Shown: positions 24,321 to 33,056, counted from the first letter of the stretch. The stretch is DNA of 64,000 nt from Candidatus Devosia phytovorans (GCA_029202405.1 CP119312.1:129001-193000), one strand, 5' to 3'. Numbers and translations are program-made. The notes: generated by a model from the sequence alone, not told the origin.

Positions 24321-24408
24321 ATGGCTGCCCGAACCTTTGAACGCGTTCTGCGTTGACGGACCGGGGCGGCGCGCATTTCGGGCCGTAAACGACGTTAACG
24401 ACGCTTGG

Positions 24409-24436
24409 TTGACGTAAACGTAAAGCTTGCTAGACT
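24409..24436 (+). promoter_or_regulatory. fadE promoter with MerR/LiuR-like operator
   Basis: TTGACGTAAACGTAAAG (24409-24425) is an ACGT-N2-ACGT-type palindrome resembling the LiuR recognition motif as I recall it. Its TTGACG can act as a -35 box, with TAGACT at 24431-24436 as a -10 (16-bp spacer), so the regulator would bind within the promoter core as MerR proteins do. The fadE start lies 128 bp downstream. Confidence 0.6.
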
Positions 24437-24563
24437 GACCCAACAAGCCCGCATGTGCTCTGATCCTGGCGCAAAGAACTGAAAACAGCCGATTAACCGG
24501 CGATCGGGCGGACAAGAGGATCGAAAACCCGCGCATGGCAGCGCGGGCCAAGGGAGGCACATT

Positions 24564-27032
24564 GTGACATTACTTCTGATCATCCTCAGCCTTGTCGTCT
24601 TTGCCGCTCTGGCAATGCGGGAAAGCCCGCTGTGGCAGTGGGGAGTGGCGACTGTGGCCATCGCACTGGTGTCCGGGCTGTATTTTCCCGAGAGCGGGAT
24701 TGGCTATGGTCTGGGTGCGGGTAGCTGGCTGCTGCTGGTGATCGGCCTAGTGATGCTGGTGCTGAGCATTGCGGCGATCCGCAAGGCTGTGTTGATGGTG
24801 CCGATCTATGGCGCGGTCAAATCCATTCTGCCCAGGGTTAGCCGCACCGAGCAGGAAGCGCTCGATGCCGGCACCGTTGGATGGGACGCGGAGCTGTTTT
24901 CGGGTCGACCGGACTGGAGCAAGCTCAATGATATCCGTCCGCTGACGCTGACGCCGGAGGAGCAGGCGTTCCTGGACAACCAGACCAATGTCGCCTGTTC
25001 GATGATCGACGACTGGGACATTCGCAACAATCGCGCGGATCTCTCGCCCGAGCTCTGGCAATATTTCAAGGACGAAGGGTTCCTGGGCATGCTGATTGCC
25101 AAGGAGCATGGGGGCCTGGGCTTTTCGGCGCAGGCGCAGTCGATGATCGTCTCCAAGATCGCCAGCCGTTCGGTGGCGGCGGGGATTACGGTCATGGTGC
25201 CCAATTCGCTCGGGCCGGGCGAGCTTTTGGAAAAATACGGCACGCCGGAGCAGAAGCAGAAATATCTGCATCGTCTGGCGCGAGGGCAGGAGGTGCCGTG
25301 CTTTGCGCTGACCGGCGTGCATTCGGGTTCCGATGCCGGCGGCATGCGCGATATCGGCGTGGTGACCAAGGGTCAGTGGAATGGCGAAGAGGTGCTGGGC
25401 GTCAAGCTGAGCTTTGACAAGCGTTATATCACCCTAGCACCGATCGCGACGCTGGTGGGGCTGGCCTTCATTCTCAAGGATCCGGATAATTTGCTGGGCC
25501 GTGGCAATGATATCGGCATCACGCTGGCGCTGGTGCCGCATGACCATAAGGGCATGGAGATCGGGCGACGGCATTTCCCGGCGCGGCAGGCCTTCATGAA
25601 TGGGCCCGTGCGGGGCAAGGACGTGTTCATTCCGATGGATTTCCTGATCGGCGGCACGAGCTATGCCGGACAGGGCTGGCGGATGCTGATGGAATGTCTC
25701 TCGACCGGGCGCGCGATTTCGTTGCCGGCGATCGGCACGACTTCGATCAAGCAGACGCTGCGGGCGACGTCGGCCTATGCGCGCGTGCGGCGGCAATTCG
25801 GCATTCCGGTCGGCATTATGGAAGGCGTAGCCGAACCGCTGGGCGAGATGATCAAGCGGGCCTATACGTTCGAGGCGGCGCGGCGGCTGACAGCATCGAT
25901 GGTAGACGAAGGACAGCGGCCGGCGGTGATCGCGGGCCTGCTCAAATATATTGCCACCGAGGCCATGCGCGACAGCATGGACGATGCCTTCGACATTCAC
26001 GGTGGCCGCGCCATCCAGGACGGGCCGGGCAATTACCTGTTTGGCGCCTATCAGGCGCTGCCGGTGGCGATCACGGTGGAAGGCGCCAATATCCTGACGC
26101 GCACGCTGATGACCTTTGCGCAGGGCGTGCTGCGGGCGCATCCCTTCCTGCTCAAGGAAGTGCAGGCGGCGCAGAACAAAGACCGCAAGGAAGGGCTCGA
26201 TCAGTTCGACCTGGCTTTTGGCGGGCATGCGAAGTTCATGCTGCGCAATATTGCGGCGAGCTTCCTGCATGGCGTGTCGAACGGCGCTTTTGCCTCGACG
26301 CCAAACCAGGGGCCGATGGCGCAATGGTATCGCAAGCTGCATCGCTACTCGCAGGCCTTTGCGCTGACAGCAGACTGGACCACGGTGTTCCTGGGCGGAG
26401 CGCTCAAGCGCAAGCAGAAGATCTCGGGCCGCATGGCCGATATCCTGGGCGATCTCTACATGATGTCGGCAACGCTGCGGCGTTTCGAGGACGAGGGGCG
26501 GCTGGCCGAGGATCGCGAGCTGGTCGATGCCATCATGGCGGACCGGATCGCCATTATGGAGCGGACCTTTGGCGAGGTGTTCGCCAATTTCCCCAATCCC
26601 TTGTTTGCCTGGGCGATGCGCGTGTTGTGCTTCCCGCTGGGGCGGCATGCGAAGCCGGCCAGCGACCGGGTGAACTATCGTTTCGTGCGCTCGGTTCTGC
26701 GGCCCGGGGCTTTCCGCGACCGGCTGACGACGGGGACCTATGTGTCATTCGATCCCAACGACATCACCGGCGTGCTGGAAGATGCCTTCATCAAGGTGAC
26801 GGAGGCGGAGGAAATCGAGGCGCGCTTCGTCAAGGCGGCGCGCAAGGGCGTGATCGAGCGGCGGCTGGACCGCGATCCGTTTGCCGATGCGGTGGCGGCG
26901 GGCGTGCTCAACGACAATGAAGCGGGCATCATGCGGGCGGCGGACGAGGCAACCGAGCGCGTGGTGAAGGTGGATGACTTCGCCAGCGACGAGCTGACGG
27001 CGCCCGCGAAACATCGCATCGCGGCGGAGTGA
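24564..27032 (+). CDS. fadE: Acyl-CoA dehydrogenase, FadE type
   Basis: This 822-residue FAD enzyme performs the first oxidation of beta-oxidation. As in E. coli FadE (814 residues) it has an N-terminal membrane anchor of two or three helices (about 1-75), then the acyl-CoA dehydrogenase core (LIAKEHGGLGFSAQAQS, CFALTGVHSGSDAG, GRAISLPAIGTTSIKQTLRAT, DIHGGRAIQDGPGNYL) and a C-terminal DUF1974-like extension. A GTG start follows GGAGGC. It overlaps fadB in the reading, with fadB starting 9 nt after the stop. First gene of the fadE-B-A operon. Confidence 0.95.
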   Translation: MTLLLIILSLVVFAALAMRESPLWQWGVATVAIALVSGLYFPESGIGYGLGAGSWLLLVIGLVMLVLSIAAIRKAVLMVPIYGAVKSILPRVSRTEQEALDAGTVGWDAELFSGRPDWSKLNDIRPLTLTPEEQAFLDNQTNVACSMIDDWDIRNNRADLSPELWQYFKDEGFLGMLIAKEHGGLGFSAQAQSMIVSKIASRSVAAGITVMVPNSLGPGELLEKYGTPEQKQKYLHRLARGQEVPCFALTGVHSGSDAGGMRDIGVVTKGQWNGEEVLGVKLSFDKRYITLAPIATLVGLAFILKDPDNLLGRGNDIGITLALVPHDHKGMEIGRRHFPARQAFMNGPVRGKDVFIPMDFLIGGTSYAGQGWRMLMECLSTGRAISLPAIGTTSIKQTLRATSAYARVRRQFGIPVGIMEGVAEPLGEMIKRAYTFEAARRLTASMVDEGQRPAVIAGLLKYIATEAMRDSMDDAFDIHGGRAIQDGPGNYLFGAYQALPVAITVEGANILTRTLMTFAQGVLRAHPFLLKEVQAAQNKDRKEGLDQFDLAFGGHAKFMLRNIAASFLHGVSNGAFASTPNQGPMAQWYRKLHRYSQAFALTADWTTVFLGGALKRKQKISGRMADILGDLYMMSATLRRFEDEGRLAEDRELVDAIMADRIAIMERTFGEVFANFPNPLFAWAMRVLCFPLGRHAKPASDRVNYRFVRSVLRPGAFRDRLTTGTYVSFDPNDITGVLEDAFIKVTEAEEIEARFVKAARKGVIERRLDRDPFADAVAAGVLNDNEAGIMRAADEATERVVKVDDFASDELTAPAKHRIAAE

Positions 27033-27040
27033 GGAGCGAG

Positions 27041-29002
27041 ATGATGATCCAGCCAAGCATGCCGGAGACCAAGAACTGGCGCTTTCACCGCGACGTCGAG
27101 AACCTGGGCTGGCTGACGATCAATACGCCGGGTCCGGTCAATACGCTGAGCCGGGAGGCGATTGCGGAGCTAGAGGTGCTGGTCGCACGATTCGAGGAAT
27201 TGGGGCAAAGCGGCGAGCTGGTCGGGGTGATCCTGCTGTCGGGCAAGGACAGCGGGTTTATCGCCGGCGCCGATATTTCCGAATTCGACGCGATGAGTGA
27301 TTTTTCGGTGCTGCCGGATGCGCTCAAGCGGACACATGCGCTGCTCGCCCGGATCGAAGGCCTGAAGATTCCCTTCGTCGCGGGCATCCATGGCTTCTGC
27401 CTTGGCGGTGGGCTGGAACTGGCGCTGGCCTGTCACTACCGCGTGGCGGTGAACGACGACAAGACGCGGATCGGCTTTCCAGAAGTTGGGTTGGGGATTT
27501 TCCCGGGCTTTGGTGGAACGGGGCGGTCGATCCGCCAGGCCGGGCCCGTGGATGCCATGCAGATCATGCTGACGGGCAAGATGCTGCGGGCTGGGGCCGC
27601 GCGGGGATTGAACCTCGTCGACAAGCTGGTGCGCCATCGCGACATGCTGCGATGGGAAGCGCGCAAGGCGGTGTTGCAGAAGCGGAAGTCCGGCGAGGCC
27701 GGGTTTGCCAAGAAGGTGATGGCGCTGGGGCCTATCCGCGCCTATGTCGCCAAGAAAATGCGGGAGGGGGCGGGCAAGAAGGCGCGGCCAGAGCATTATC
27801 CGGCGCCTTACGCGCTGATCGACCTGTTCGAAAAGCATGGCGACGACTGGAAGGCGATGATCGCCGGTGAGGTGGACGCGTTCGTCCCGCTGATGGGGAG
27901 CGACACGGCGACCAATCTGCGGCGGGTGTTCTTTGCCTCGGAGGGCCTCAAGAAGCAGGGCGCCAAGGGCGTCAAATTTGCCCGGGTGCATGTGATCGGC
28001 GCAGGTGTAATGGGCGGTGATATTGCCGCCTGGTGCGCGCTGCGCGGCATGAGCGTGACCCTGCAGGATCTCGACATGGCGCGGATCCAGCCAGCGCTCG
28101 ATCGCGGCAAGAAGCTATTCAAGAAACGGCTCAAGAAAAAGCGCGAGGTGGATGCAGCGGTGATGCGGCTGGAAGCCGATCCCGAGGGCAAGGGTGTTTC
28201 GCGGGCCGATGTGATCATCGAGGCCGTGGTGGAAAAGCTCGAGGTCAAGCAGAGCATTTTTGGCGGGCTGGAAGACAGGCTCAAGCCGGGTGCGATCCTT
28301 GCGACCAATACCTCGTCGATCGAGTTGGAGCGCATTGCCGAAAAGCTGAAGGCGCCCGAGCGGTTGATCGGGCTGCATTTCTTCAATCCGGTGGCGCAGC
28401 TGCCGCTGGTGGAGGTGATCCGCTCGACGTTCAATACTGATGCCGAAATCGGCAAGGGTGCGGCTTTTGCGCTGGCAATCGGCAAGAGCCCGGTTGTGGT
28501 CAAGTCGGCGCCTGGGTTCCTCGTGAACCGTGTGCTGATGCCCTATATGCTGGGTGCGGTGGAGCGGGTGGAGCGCGGTGAGAGCCGCGAGTTGCTCGAC
28601 GCAGCGGCGGTGGCTTTTGGCATGCCGATGGGGCCGATCGAGCTGATGGATACGGTGGGGCTCGATGTCGGCAAGTCGGTCGCGACCGAACTTGGGCATG
28701 CTGTGCCCGAGGGTAGTCAATTCGACCAGCTGGTGAAGGCAGGAAAGCTTGGCCGCAAGACGGGCGAAGGCTTCTACAAATGGGTAGACGGCAAGGCGCA
28801 AAAGGGCGAGACCCCCGCGCATGCCGATCTGGCCGGGCTGGGTCGTGAGCTGGTCAAGCCGCTGGTCGACATGACCGAAGTGGTCGTGGCCGAAGGCGTG
28901 GTCGCCAATGCGGGCCTTGCCGATATCGGCGTGATCATGGGAACGGGCTTCGCGCCGTTCCTGGGTGGACCGCTCAAGGCACGCATGGATGGGAGAGCAT
29001 AA
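27041..29002 (+). CDS. fadB: Enoyl-CoA hydratase / 3-hydroxyacyl-CoA dehydrogenase (FadB/FadJ-type)
   Basis: This bifunctional enzyme of 653 residues is the alpha subunit of the fatty-acid oxidation complex. The N-terminal crotonase domain has the oxyanion-hole motif GFCLGGGLELALACHYRVA and PEVGLGIFPGFGGTGR; the NAD-binding domain opens VIGAGVMGGDIAAWCALRG near residue 315; the catalytic histidine sits in LIGLHFFNPVAQLPLVEVI. It is about 60 residues shorter than E. coli FadB/FadJ. The ATG at 27041 is preferred because GAGGAGCGAG precedes it. It shares TAATG with fadA, so the two subunits are coupled. Confidence 0.93.
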   Translation: MMIQPSMPETKNWRFHRDVENLGWLTINTPGPVNTLSREAIAELEVLVARFEELGQSGELVGVILLSGKDSGFIAGADISEFDAMSDFSVLPDALKRTHALLARIEGLKIPFVAGIHGFCLGGGLELALACHYRVAVNDDKTRIGFPEVGLGIFPGFGGTGRSIRQAGPVDAMQIMLTGKMLRAGAARGLNLVDKLVRHRDMLRWEARKAVLQKRKSGEAGFAKKVMALGPIRAYVAKKMREGAGKKARPEHYPAPYALIDLFEKHGDDWKAMIAGEVDAFVPLMGSDTATNLRRVFFASEGLKKQGAKGVKFARVHVIGAGVMGGDIAAWCALRGMSVTLQDLDMARIQPALDRGKKLFKKRLKKKREVDAAVMRLEADPEGKGVSRADVIIEAVVEKLEVKQSIFGGLEDRLKPGAILATNTSSIELERIAEKLKAPERLIGLHFFNPVAQLPLVEVIRSTFNTDAEIGKGAAFALAIGKSPVVVKSAPGFLVNRVLMPYMLGAVERVERGESRELLDAAAVAFGMPMGPIELMDTVGLDVGKSVATELGHAVPEGSQFDQLVKAGKLGRKTGEGFYKWVDGKAQKGETPAHADLAGLGRELVKPLVDMTEVVVAEGVVANAGLADIGVIMGTGFAPFLGGPLKARMDGRA

Positions 29003-30285
29003 TGGCCGAACTTCGCAAGGTCGCCATCGTGGGTTCGGCGCGCATTCCCTTTGCGCGCGGCAATACGGCTTATGCCGACGAGACCAATCTTTCCATGCTG
29101 GGCACGGTGCTGACCGGGCTGGCGGACAAGTTTGGGCTCAAGGGCCAGAAGGTGGATGAGGTCATTGCCGGGGCGGTGATCGGGCATTCGCGCGATTTCA
29201 ACCTGGCGCGTGAGGCAACCCTTGATGCGGGGCTGTCGCCGCGCACGCCGGGCACGACGATGCAGATCGCTTGTGGCACAAGCCTGCAGGCGGCGCTGGT
29301 GCTGGCCGGCAAGATTGCCTCGGGCGAGATCGATAGCGGCATTGCCGCCGGGTCGGACACGGTCAGTGACAGTCCGATCGTTTTCGGCAACAAGTTCCAG
29401 CACCGGCTGCTGGACGTGAACAAGGCGCGCTCGACCGGCGAGAAGTTCAAGGCGTTCAAGGGCTTTTCCTTCGGCGAGCTGACGCCGGTGGCGCCTTCAG
29501 TCAACGAACCACGCACAGGGCTTTCAATGGGCCAGCATTGCGAGCTGATGGCGCGCGAATGGGGCATTACCCGCCAGGCGCAGGATGAGCTGGCGGTGGC
29601 CAGTCATCGCAATGCGGCCAAGGCCTATGACGAAGGGTTTCACGACGATCTGCTGGTGTCATGCGCCGGGCTGGTGCGGGACAATAATGTCAGGGCGGAC
29701 GCCAATCTGGACAAGATGAGCACGCTCAAGCCTGCTTTCGACAAGTCGAGCGGGCAGGGAACGCTGACGGCGGGTAATTCCACGCCACTGACCGATGGCG
29801 CCTCGGCCGTGCTGCTGGCGAGCGAAGAGTGGGCCAAAGAACGTGGACTGCCGGTGCTCGCCTATCTGACGGCAGGGCGCGTGGCCGGCAATGACTTCGC
29901 CCATGGCGAGGGCCTGCTGATGGCACCGACCATTGCGGTCAGCGAGATGCTGGCGCGCAAGGGGCTGAGCTTTGACGACATCGACTATTTCGAGCTGCAC
30001 GAGGCGTTTGCGGCGCAGGTGCTGTGCACGCTGAAGGCCTGGAACGATGCGGACTATTGCCGGGATGTGCTTGGGCGAGAGACGGTGATGGGCGCGGTCG
30101 ATCCGCAGAGGATCAATGTTAAGGGATCGAGCCTGGCCTATGGGCACCCCTTTGCTGCGACCGGTGCGCGCATCCTGGGCCTCACCGCCAAACTACTGTC
30201 GACTAGCCCCGGCAGCAGGGCTTTGCTAAGCGTGTGCACGGCGGGCGGCATGGGTGTCGCGGCCCTGGTTGAAAGCGCGCAATGA
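29002..30285 (+). CDS. fadA: Acetyl-CoA C-acyltransferase (3-ketoacyl-CoA thiolase)
   Basis: This 427-residue thiolase catalyses the final cleavage of beta-oxidation and partners FadB. It shows the acylated cysteine in MQIACGTSLQAALVLAG (near residue 91), the ELHEAFAAQVLC motif, the GHPFAATGAR loop and the C-terminal general-base cysteine in SVCTAGGMGVAAL. The start overlaps the fadB stop (TAATG), and its own stop overlaps a small membrane-peptide gene (ATGA). Confidence 0.95.
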   Translation: MAELRKVAIVGSARIPFARGNTAYADETNLSMLGTVLTGLADKFGLKGQKVDEVIAGAVIGHSRDFNLAREATLDAGLSPRTPGTTMQIACGTSLQAALVLAGKIASGEIDSGIAAGSDTVSDSPIVFGNKFQHRLLDVNKARSTGEKFKAFKGFSFGELTPVAPSVNEPRTGLSMGQHCELMAREWGITRQAQDELAVASHRNAAKAYDEGFHDDLLVSCAGLVRDNNVRADANLDKMSTLKPAFDKSSGQGTLTAGNSTPLTDGASAVLLASEEWAKERGLPVLAYLTAGRVAGNDFAHGEGLLMAPTIAVSEMLARKGLSFDDIDYFELHEAFAAQVLCTLKAWNDADYCRDVLGRETVMGAVDPQRINVKGSSLAYGHPFAATGARILGLTAKLLSTSPGSRALLSVCTAGGMGVAALVESAQ

Positions 30286-30443
30286 ACGAAAATGTCCTCA
30301 AATTCCGCCGGCCCGAGAAGAAGCCCGAGCCGCCGGTGAAAAAGCCGCGCGGACCGATGCCCGGCTGGGTGCCGTGGGTGATTTTGGTGGCGGTTGCAGT
30401 AGCGATCTACGCGGCACAACAGGCCGGCATGCTGGGGCGTTGA
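30282..30443 (+). CDS. Small single-helix membrane protein
   Basis: A 53-residue reading frame starts at ATG 30282, overlapping the fadA stop as ATGA. The first 27 residues are basic and proline-rich (KFRRPEKKPEPPVKKPRG); a single hydrophobic helix follows (WVPWVILVAVAVAIYAA, about residues 29-46) with a short tail. The perfect 4-nt overlap with fadA and a sensible topology (basic N-terminus in the cytoplasm) argue that it is real. It could anchor the beta-oxidation enzymes to the membrane, where FadE also sits; that is inference only. Confidence 0.65.
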   Translation: MNENVLKFRRPEKKPEPPVKKPRGPMPGWVPWVILVAVAVAIYAAQQAGMLGR

Positions 30444-30487
30444 CAGCGTCCACGGTTGTGCCAAGCTGAGGTTAGCAGGAGGTCAGC

Positions 30488-30883
30488 ATGACCAAAAAGC
30501 TCGACCCGATCATCTCCGAATTCGCGACGCAGGAAGAGGCGGATAGTTACGACCGCTGGTTCCACCAGAAAGTGCAGCAGGCACTGGACGATCCGCGACC
30601 GGGTATTCCGCATGATGAAGTGATGGCACAGGTCAGGGCGGTGATCGACGCCGCCGTCGAGCGCAAGAAGGTGTCAGGGCTGGAGGAGCCCAGTGCAGCC
30701 TTTGACCAGTTGGATCCCCTCGTTTCGGAGTTCGAGACGCAAGAGCAGGCGGATAGCTATGATCGCTGGCTGATGGCCAAGGTTGAAAGATCCCTGTCTG
30801 ACCCGAGGCCGAGCATTCCGCATGATGAGGCTATGCGACGCGTCAAAGAAGCTATCAAAGCTGCAGCGAGACGGTCTGAATAG
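30488..30883 (+). CDS. Internally duplicated antitoxin (stability-determinant/RelB-like)
   Basis: This 131-residue protein consists of two copies of the same domain. Residues 5-60 and 75-130 align without gaps with about 60% identity; both read LDP-(I/L)-SEF-TQE-ADSYDRW, then DPRP-IPHDE-M. Single-domain proteins of this type, about 70 residues long, are known as antitoxins beside ParE/RelE toxins. AGGAGG precedes the ATG, and the toxin starts 2 nt after the stop. No strong promoter is visible in the 44-bp gap after the fad operon, so read-through from fadA is possible. Confidence 0.85.
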   Translation: MTKKLDPIISEFATQEEADSYDRWFHQKVQQALDDPRPGIPHDEVMAQVRAVIDAAVERKKVSGLEEPSAAFDQLDPLVSEFETQEQADSYDRWLMAKVERSLSDPRPSIPHDEAMRRVKEAIKAAARRSE

Positions 30884-30885
30884 AA

Positions 30886-31161
30886 ATGCTGCTTGTCCGC
30901 TGGCGATCCGAAGCGCTGGATGACCTGCTTGGTATCACGACCTATATAGCGCAATTTGACGAGATGGCCGCGCTGAAGGTGCAGGCCCGGATTGAGGCTT
31001 CTGTGATGTCGCTCGTCGAGCACCCATTTCTGGGCCGGCCTGGCCGGCGCGCGGGGACACGTGAACTATTGGCGCACCCCAATTATCTGGTGATCTACGC
31101 CGTCGGTCCTGACACCATTGAGGTCACTTCGGTGGTGCATACGCGCCGCGAATACCCCTGA
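30886..31161 (+). CDS. ParE/RelE family toxin
   Basis: This 91-residue protein has the ParE/RelE fold signature: N-terminal VRWRSEALDDLLGITTYIAQ, a middle IEASVMSLVEHPFLGRPGRRAGTRELLAHPNYLVIYAV (in outline) and the C-terminal VVHTRREYP. The GRPGRR-G-TREL segment and final arginine/tyrosine are usual for ParE-like proteins. It follows its duplicated antitoxin by 2 nt. Whether it poisons gyrase (ParE) or cleaves mRNA (RelE) cannot be judged. A hairpin at 31163-31184 follows. Confidence 0.88.
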   Translation: MLLVRWRSEALDDLLGITTYIAQFDEMAALKVQARIEASVMSLVEHPFLGRPGRRAGTRELLAHPNYLVIYAVGPDTIEVTSVVHTRREYP

Positions 31162-31162
31162 G

Positions 31163-31184
31163 GCCGCCTGGTTGGACAGGCGGC
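31163..31184 (+). terminator. Hairpin after the toxin gene, weak terminator
   Basis: A perfect 8-bp stem GCCGCCTG / CAGGCGGC with loop GTTGGA lies directly after the toxin stop. It lacks a T run, so it may protect the 3' end or act with Rho. Confidence 0.4.
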
Positions 31185-31220
31185 GCGGGCGTATACGGCA
31201 TGTTAATAATTCGAGACGGC

Positions 31221-31236
31221 TTGACGCATAGGTCAA
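31221..31236. promoter_or_regulatory. Palindrome upstream of oppA
   Basis: TTGAC-GCATAG-GTCAA is a perfect 5-bp-arm dyad in the 228-bp region ahead of oppA, about 155 bp before its ATG. The TTGACG half could be part of a promoter; the rest of this region shows no other clear signal. Confidence 0.35.
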
Positions 31237-31389
31237 TGTTTTGCTTGTCAGTGGACGGAATGGCGTAATACCGTCCAGCCATCTTGACCGGGTGGTTAAA
31301 GCCCTGGCCACAAGACATTGCAATCCGCGGCGCCATGATCGCGGGACAAAGACGATTTAGAAAAATACCCACAAGGAGACGGGACGAGA

Positions 31390-33006
31390 ATGAAACTCAC
31401 GCAAACCTTGACCGCGGTCGCGACCGCCGGCGCAATGGCGCTGATGATGAGCACAGCGGCTTCTGCCGTGACGCTGCAGCTGCACAATGGCGGTGATCCC
31501 GGTACGCTCGATCCGCACAAGGCTTCCGGCGACTGGGAAAACCGTGTCATCGGCGACTATATCGAAGGTCTGGTGACTGAAGACGCTGCCGCCCAGCCGA
31601 TCGCTGGTCAGGCCGAGAGCTGGGAAATCTCCGAAGACGGCAAGGTCTATACCTTCCATCTGCGTGACGGCATCCAGTGGACCGATGGCGAGCCGGTTAC
31701 GGCCGAAGATTTCGTCTACGCCTTCCAGCGCCTGTTCAACCCGGCGACCGCTGCCGACTATGCCTATCTGCAGTTCCCGATCCTGAATGCTGAAGCCATC
31801 AACTCGGGCGAAATCACCGATTTCGACGAACTCGGCGTCAAGGCGATCGACGACAAGACGCTCGAAATCACGCTCAGTGCCTCGACCCCCTATTTCCTCG
31901 ATGCGCTGACCCATTACACGGCCTATCCCGTGCCAAAGCACCTGGTCGAAGAGATCGGTGACGACTGGACCAAGGTCGAGAACATCGTTGCCAACGGCCC
32001 CTACAAGATCGTGGAATGGCTGCCGGGCTCCTATGTCCGTTCGGAAAAGAACGAAGACTATTACGATGCTGCCAATGTGCAGATCGATGAAGTCTACTAC
32101 CATGTGCTGGAAGACCAGGCGGCAGCGCTGAACCGCTACCGTGCGGGCGAGTTCGATATCCTGACCGACTTCCCGGCCGATCAGTATCAGTGGCTGCAGG
32201 ACAATCTGCCGGGCGAAGCCCATGTGGTGCCGTTCCTGGGTGTCTATTACTACGTGATGAACCAGGAAGAGGGCGAAGTGCTCTCGGACGTCCGCATTCG
32301 CGAAGCGCTGTCGATCACCGTGCTGCGTGACGTGATCGGGCCCGATATCCTGGGCACCGGCGAACTGCCGGCCTATGGCTGGGTCCCGCCGGGCACCAAC
32401 AACTATGTCGAAGACGCCTATGCGCCGGAATGGGCCAGCGAGCCCTATGAAGAGCGCGTCGCCCGCGCCGTCGAGCTGATGACGGAAGCCGGTTACGGCC
32501 CGGACAAGCCGCTGACGCTGCAGCTGCGCTACAACACCAATGACAACCACCAGCGTATCGCAGTGGCGCTTGCCGCCATGTGGGAGCCGCTGGGCGTCAA
32601 GATCGAGCTGTTCAACGCCGAAACCGCGGTTCACTACGACGCCCTGCGTTCGGGTGATTTCCAGGTCGGCCGCGCCGGCTGGCTGCTGGACTATAACGAT
32701 CCGTCCAACACGCTCGACCTGCTCAAGACTGGTACCAACCAGGCTGGCACCATGAACTGGGGCAATAACTACGGCCGCTATTCGAACGAAGAGTTCGACG
32801 GTCTGCTGGAGCAGGCTGCCAACGAGCTCGACCTGACCGCTCGCGGCCAGCTGCTCGCCGATGCCGAAAAGATCGCCATGGACGAATTCGCTGCCATCCC
32901 GATCTACTGGTATGTGTCCAAGGACGTCGTGTCGCCCAAGATCTCGGGCTTCCAGGAAAACGCCAAGAACATCTTCCGCACCCGCTGGCTCTCGAAGTCG
33001 GAATAA
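31390..33006 (+). CDS. oppA: Peptide ABC transporter substrate-binding protein (OppA-like)
   Basis: This 538-residue periplasmic protein is a family 5 solute-binding protein. It has a signal peptide (cleavage near SAASA, residue 26), the SBP_bac_5 N-terminal GGDPGTLDPHKASG, YTFHLRDGIQWTDGEPVTAEDFVYAFQRL in outline, and the C-terminal EFAAIPIYWYVSKDVVSPKISGF. This lineage resembles the OppA group that binds oligopeptides. AAGGAGAC precedes the ATG. It leads oppABCDF; a terminator-like hairpin at 33024-33056 separates it from oppB and should raise OppA over the membrane subunits. Confidence 0.93.
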   Translation: MKLTQTLTAVATAGAMALMMSTAASAVTLQLHNGGDPGTLDPHKASGDWENRVIGDYIEGLVTEDAAAQPIAGQAESWEISEDGKVYTFHLRDGIQWTDGEPVTAEDFVYAFQRLFNPATAADYAYLQFPILNAEAINSGEITDFDELGVKAIDDKTLEITLSASTPYFLDALTHYTAYPVPKHLVEEIGDDWTKVENIVANGPYKIVEWLPGSYVRSEKNEDYYDAANVQIDEVYYHVLEDQAAALNRYRAGEFDILTDFPADQYQWLQDNLPGEAHVVPFLGVYYYVMNQEEGEVLSDVRIREALSITVLRDVIGPDILGTGELPAYGWVPPGTNNYVEDAYAPEWASEPYEERVARAVELMTEAGYGPDKPLTLQLRYNTNDNHQRIAVALAAMWEPLGVKIELFNAETAVHYDALRSGDFQVGRAGWLLDYNDPSNTLDLLKTGTNQAGTMNWGNNYGRYSNEEFDGLLEQAANELDLTARGQLLADAEKIAMDEFAAIPIYWYVSKDVVSPKISGFQENAKNIFRTRWLSKSE

Positions 33007-33023
33007 GCGGCAGACACACCTGA

Positions 33024-33056
33024 CCGTGGGGGCCAAGCGCCCCCACGGTTCTTTTG
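33024..33056 (+). terminator. Intercistronic terminator/attenuator between oppA and oppB
   Basis: A perfect 10-bp stem CCGTGGGGGC / GCCCCCACGG with loop CAAGC is followed by TTCTTTTG. Its place just after the binding-protein gene of an ABC operon fits partial termination that sets subunit ratios. Confidence 0.8.
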
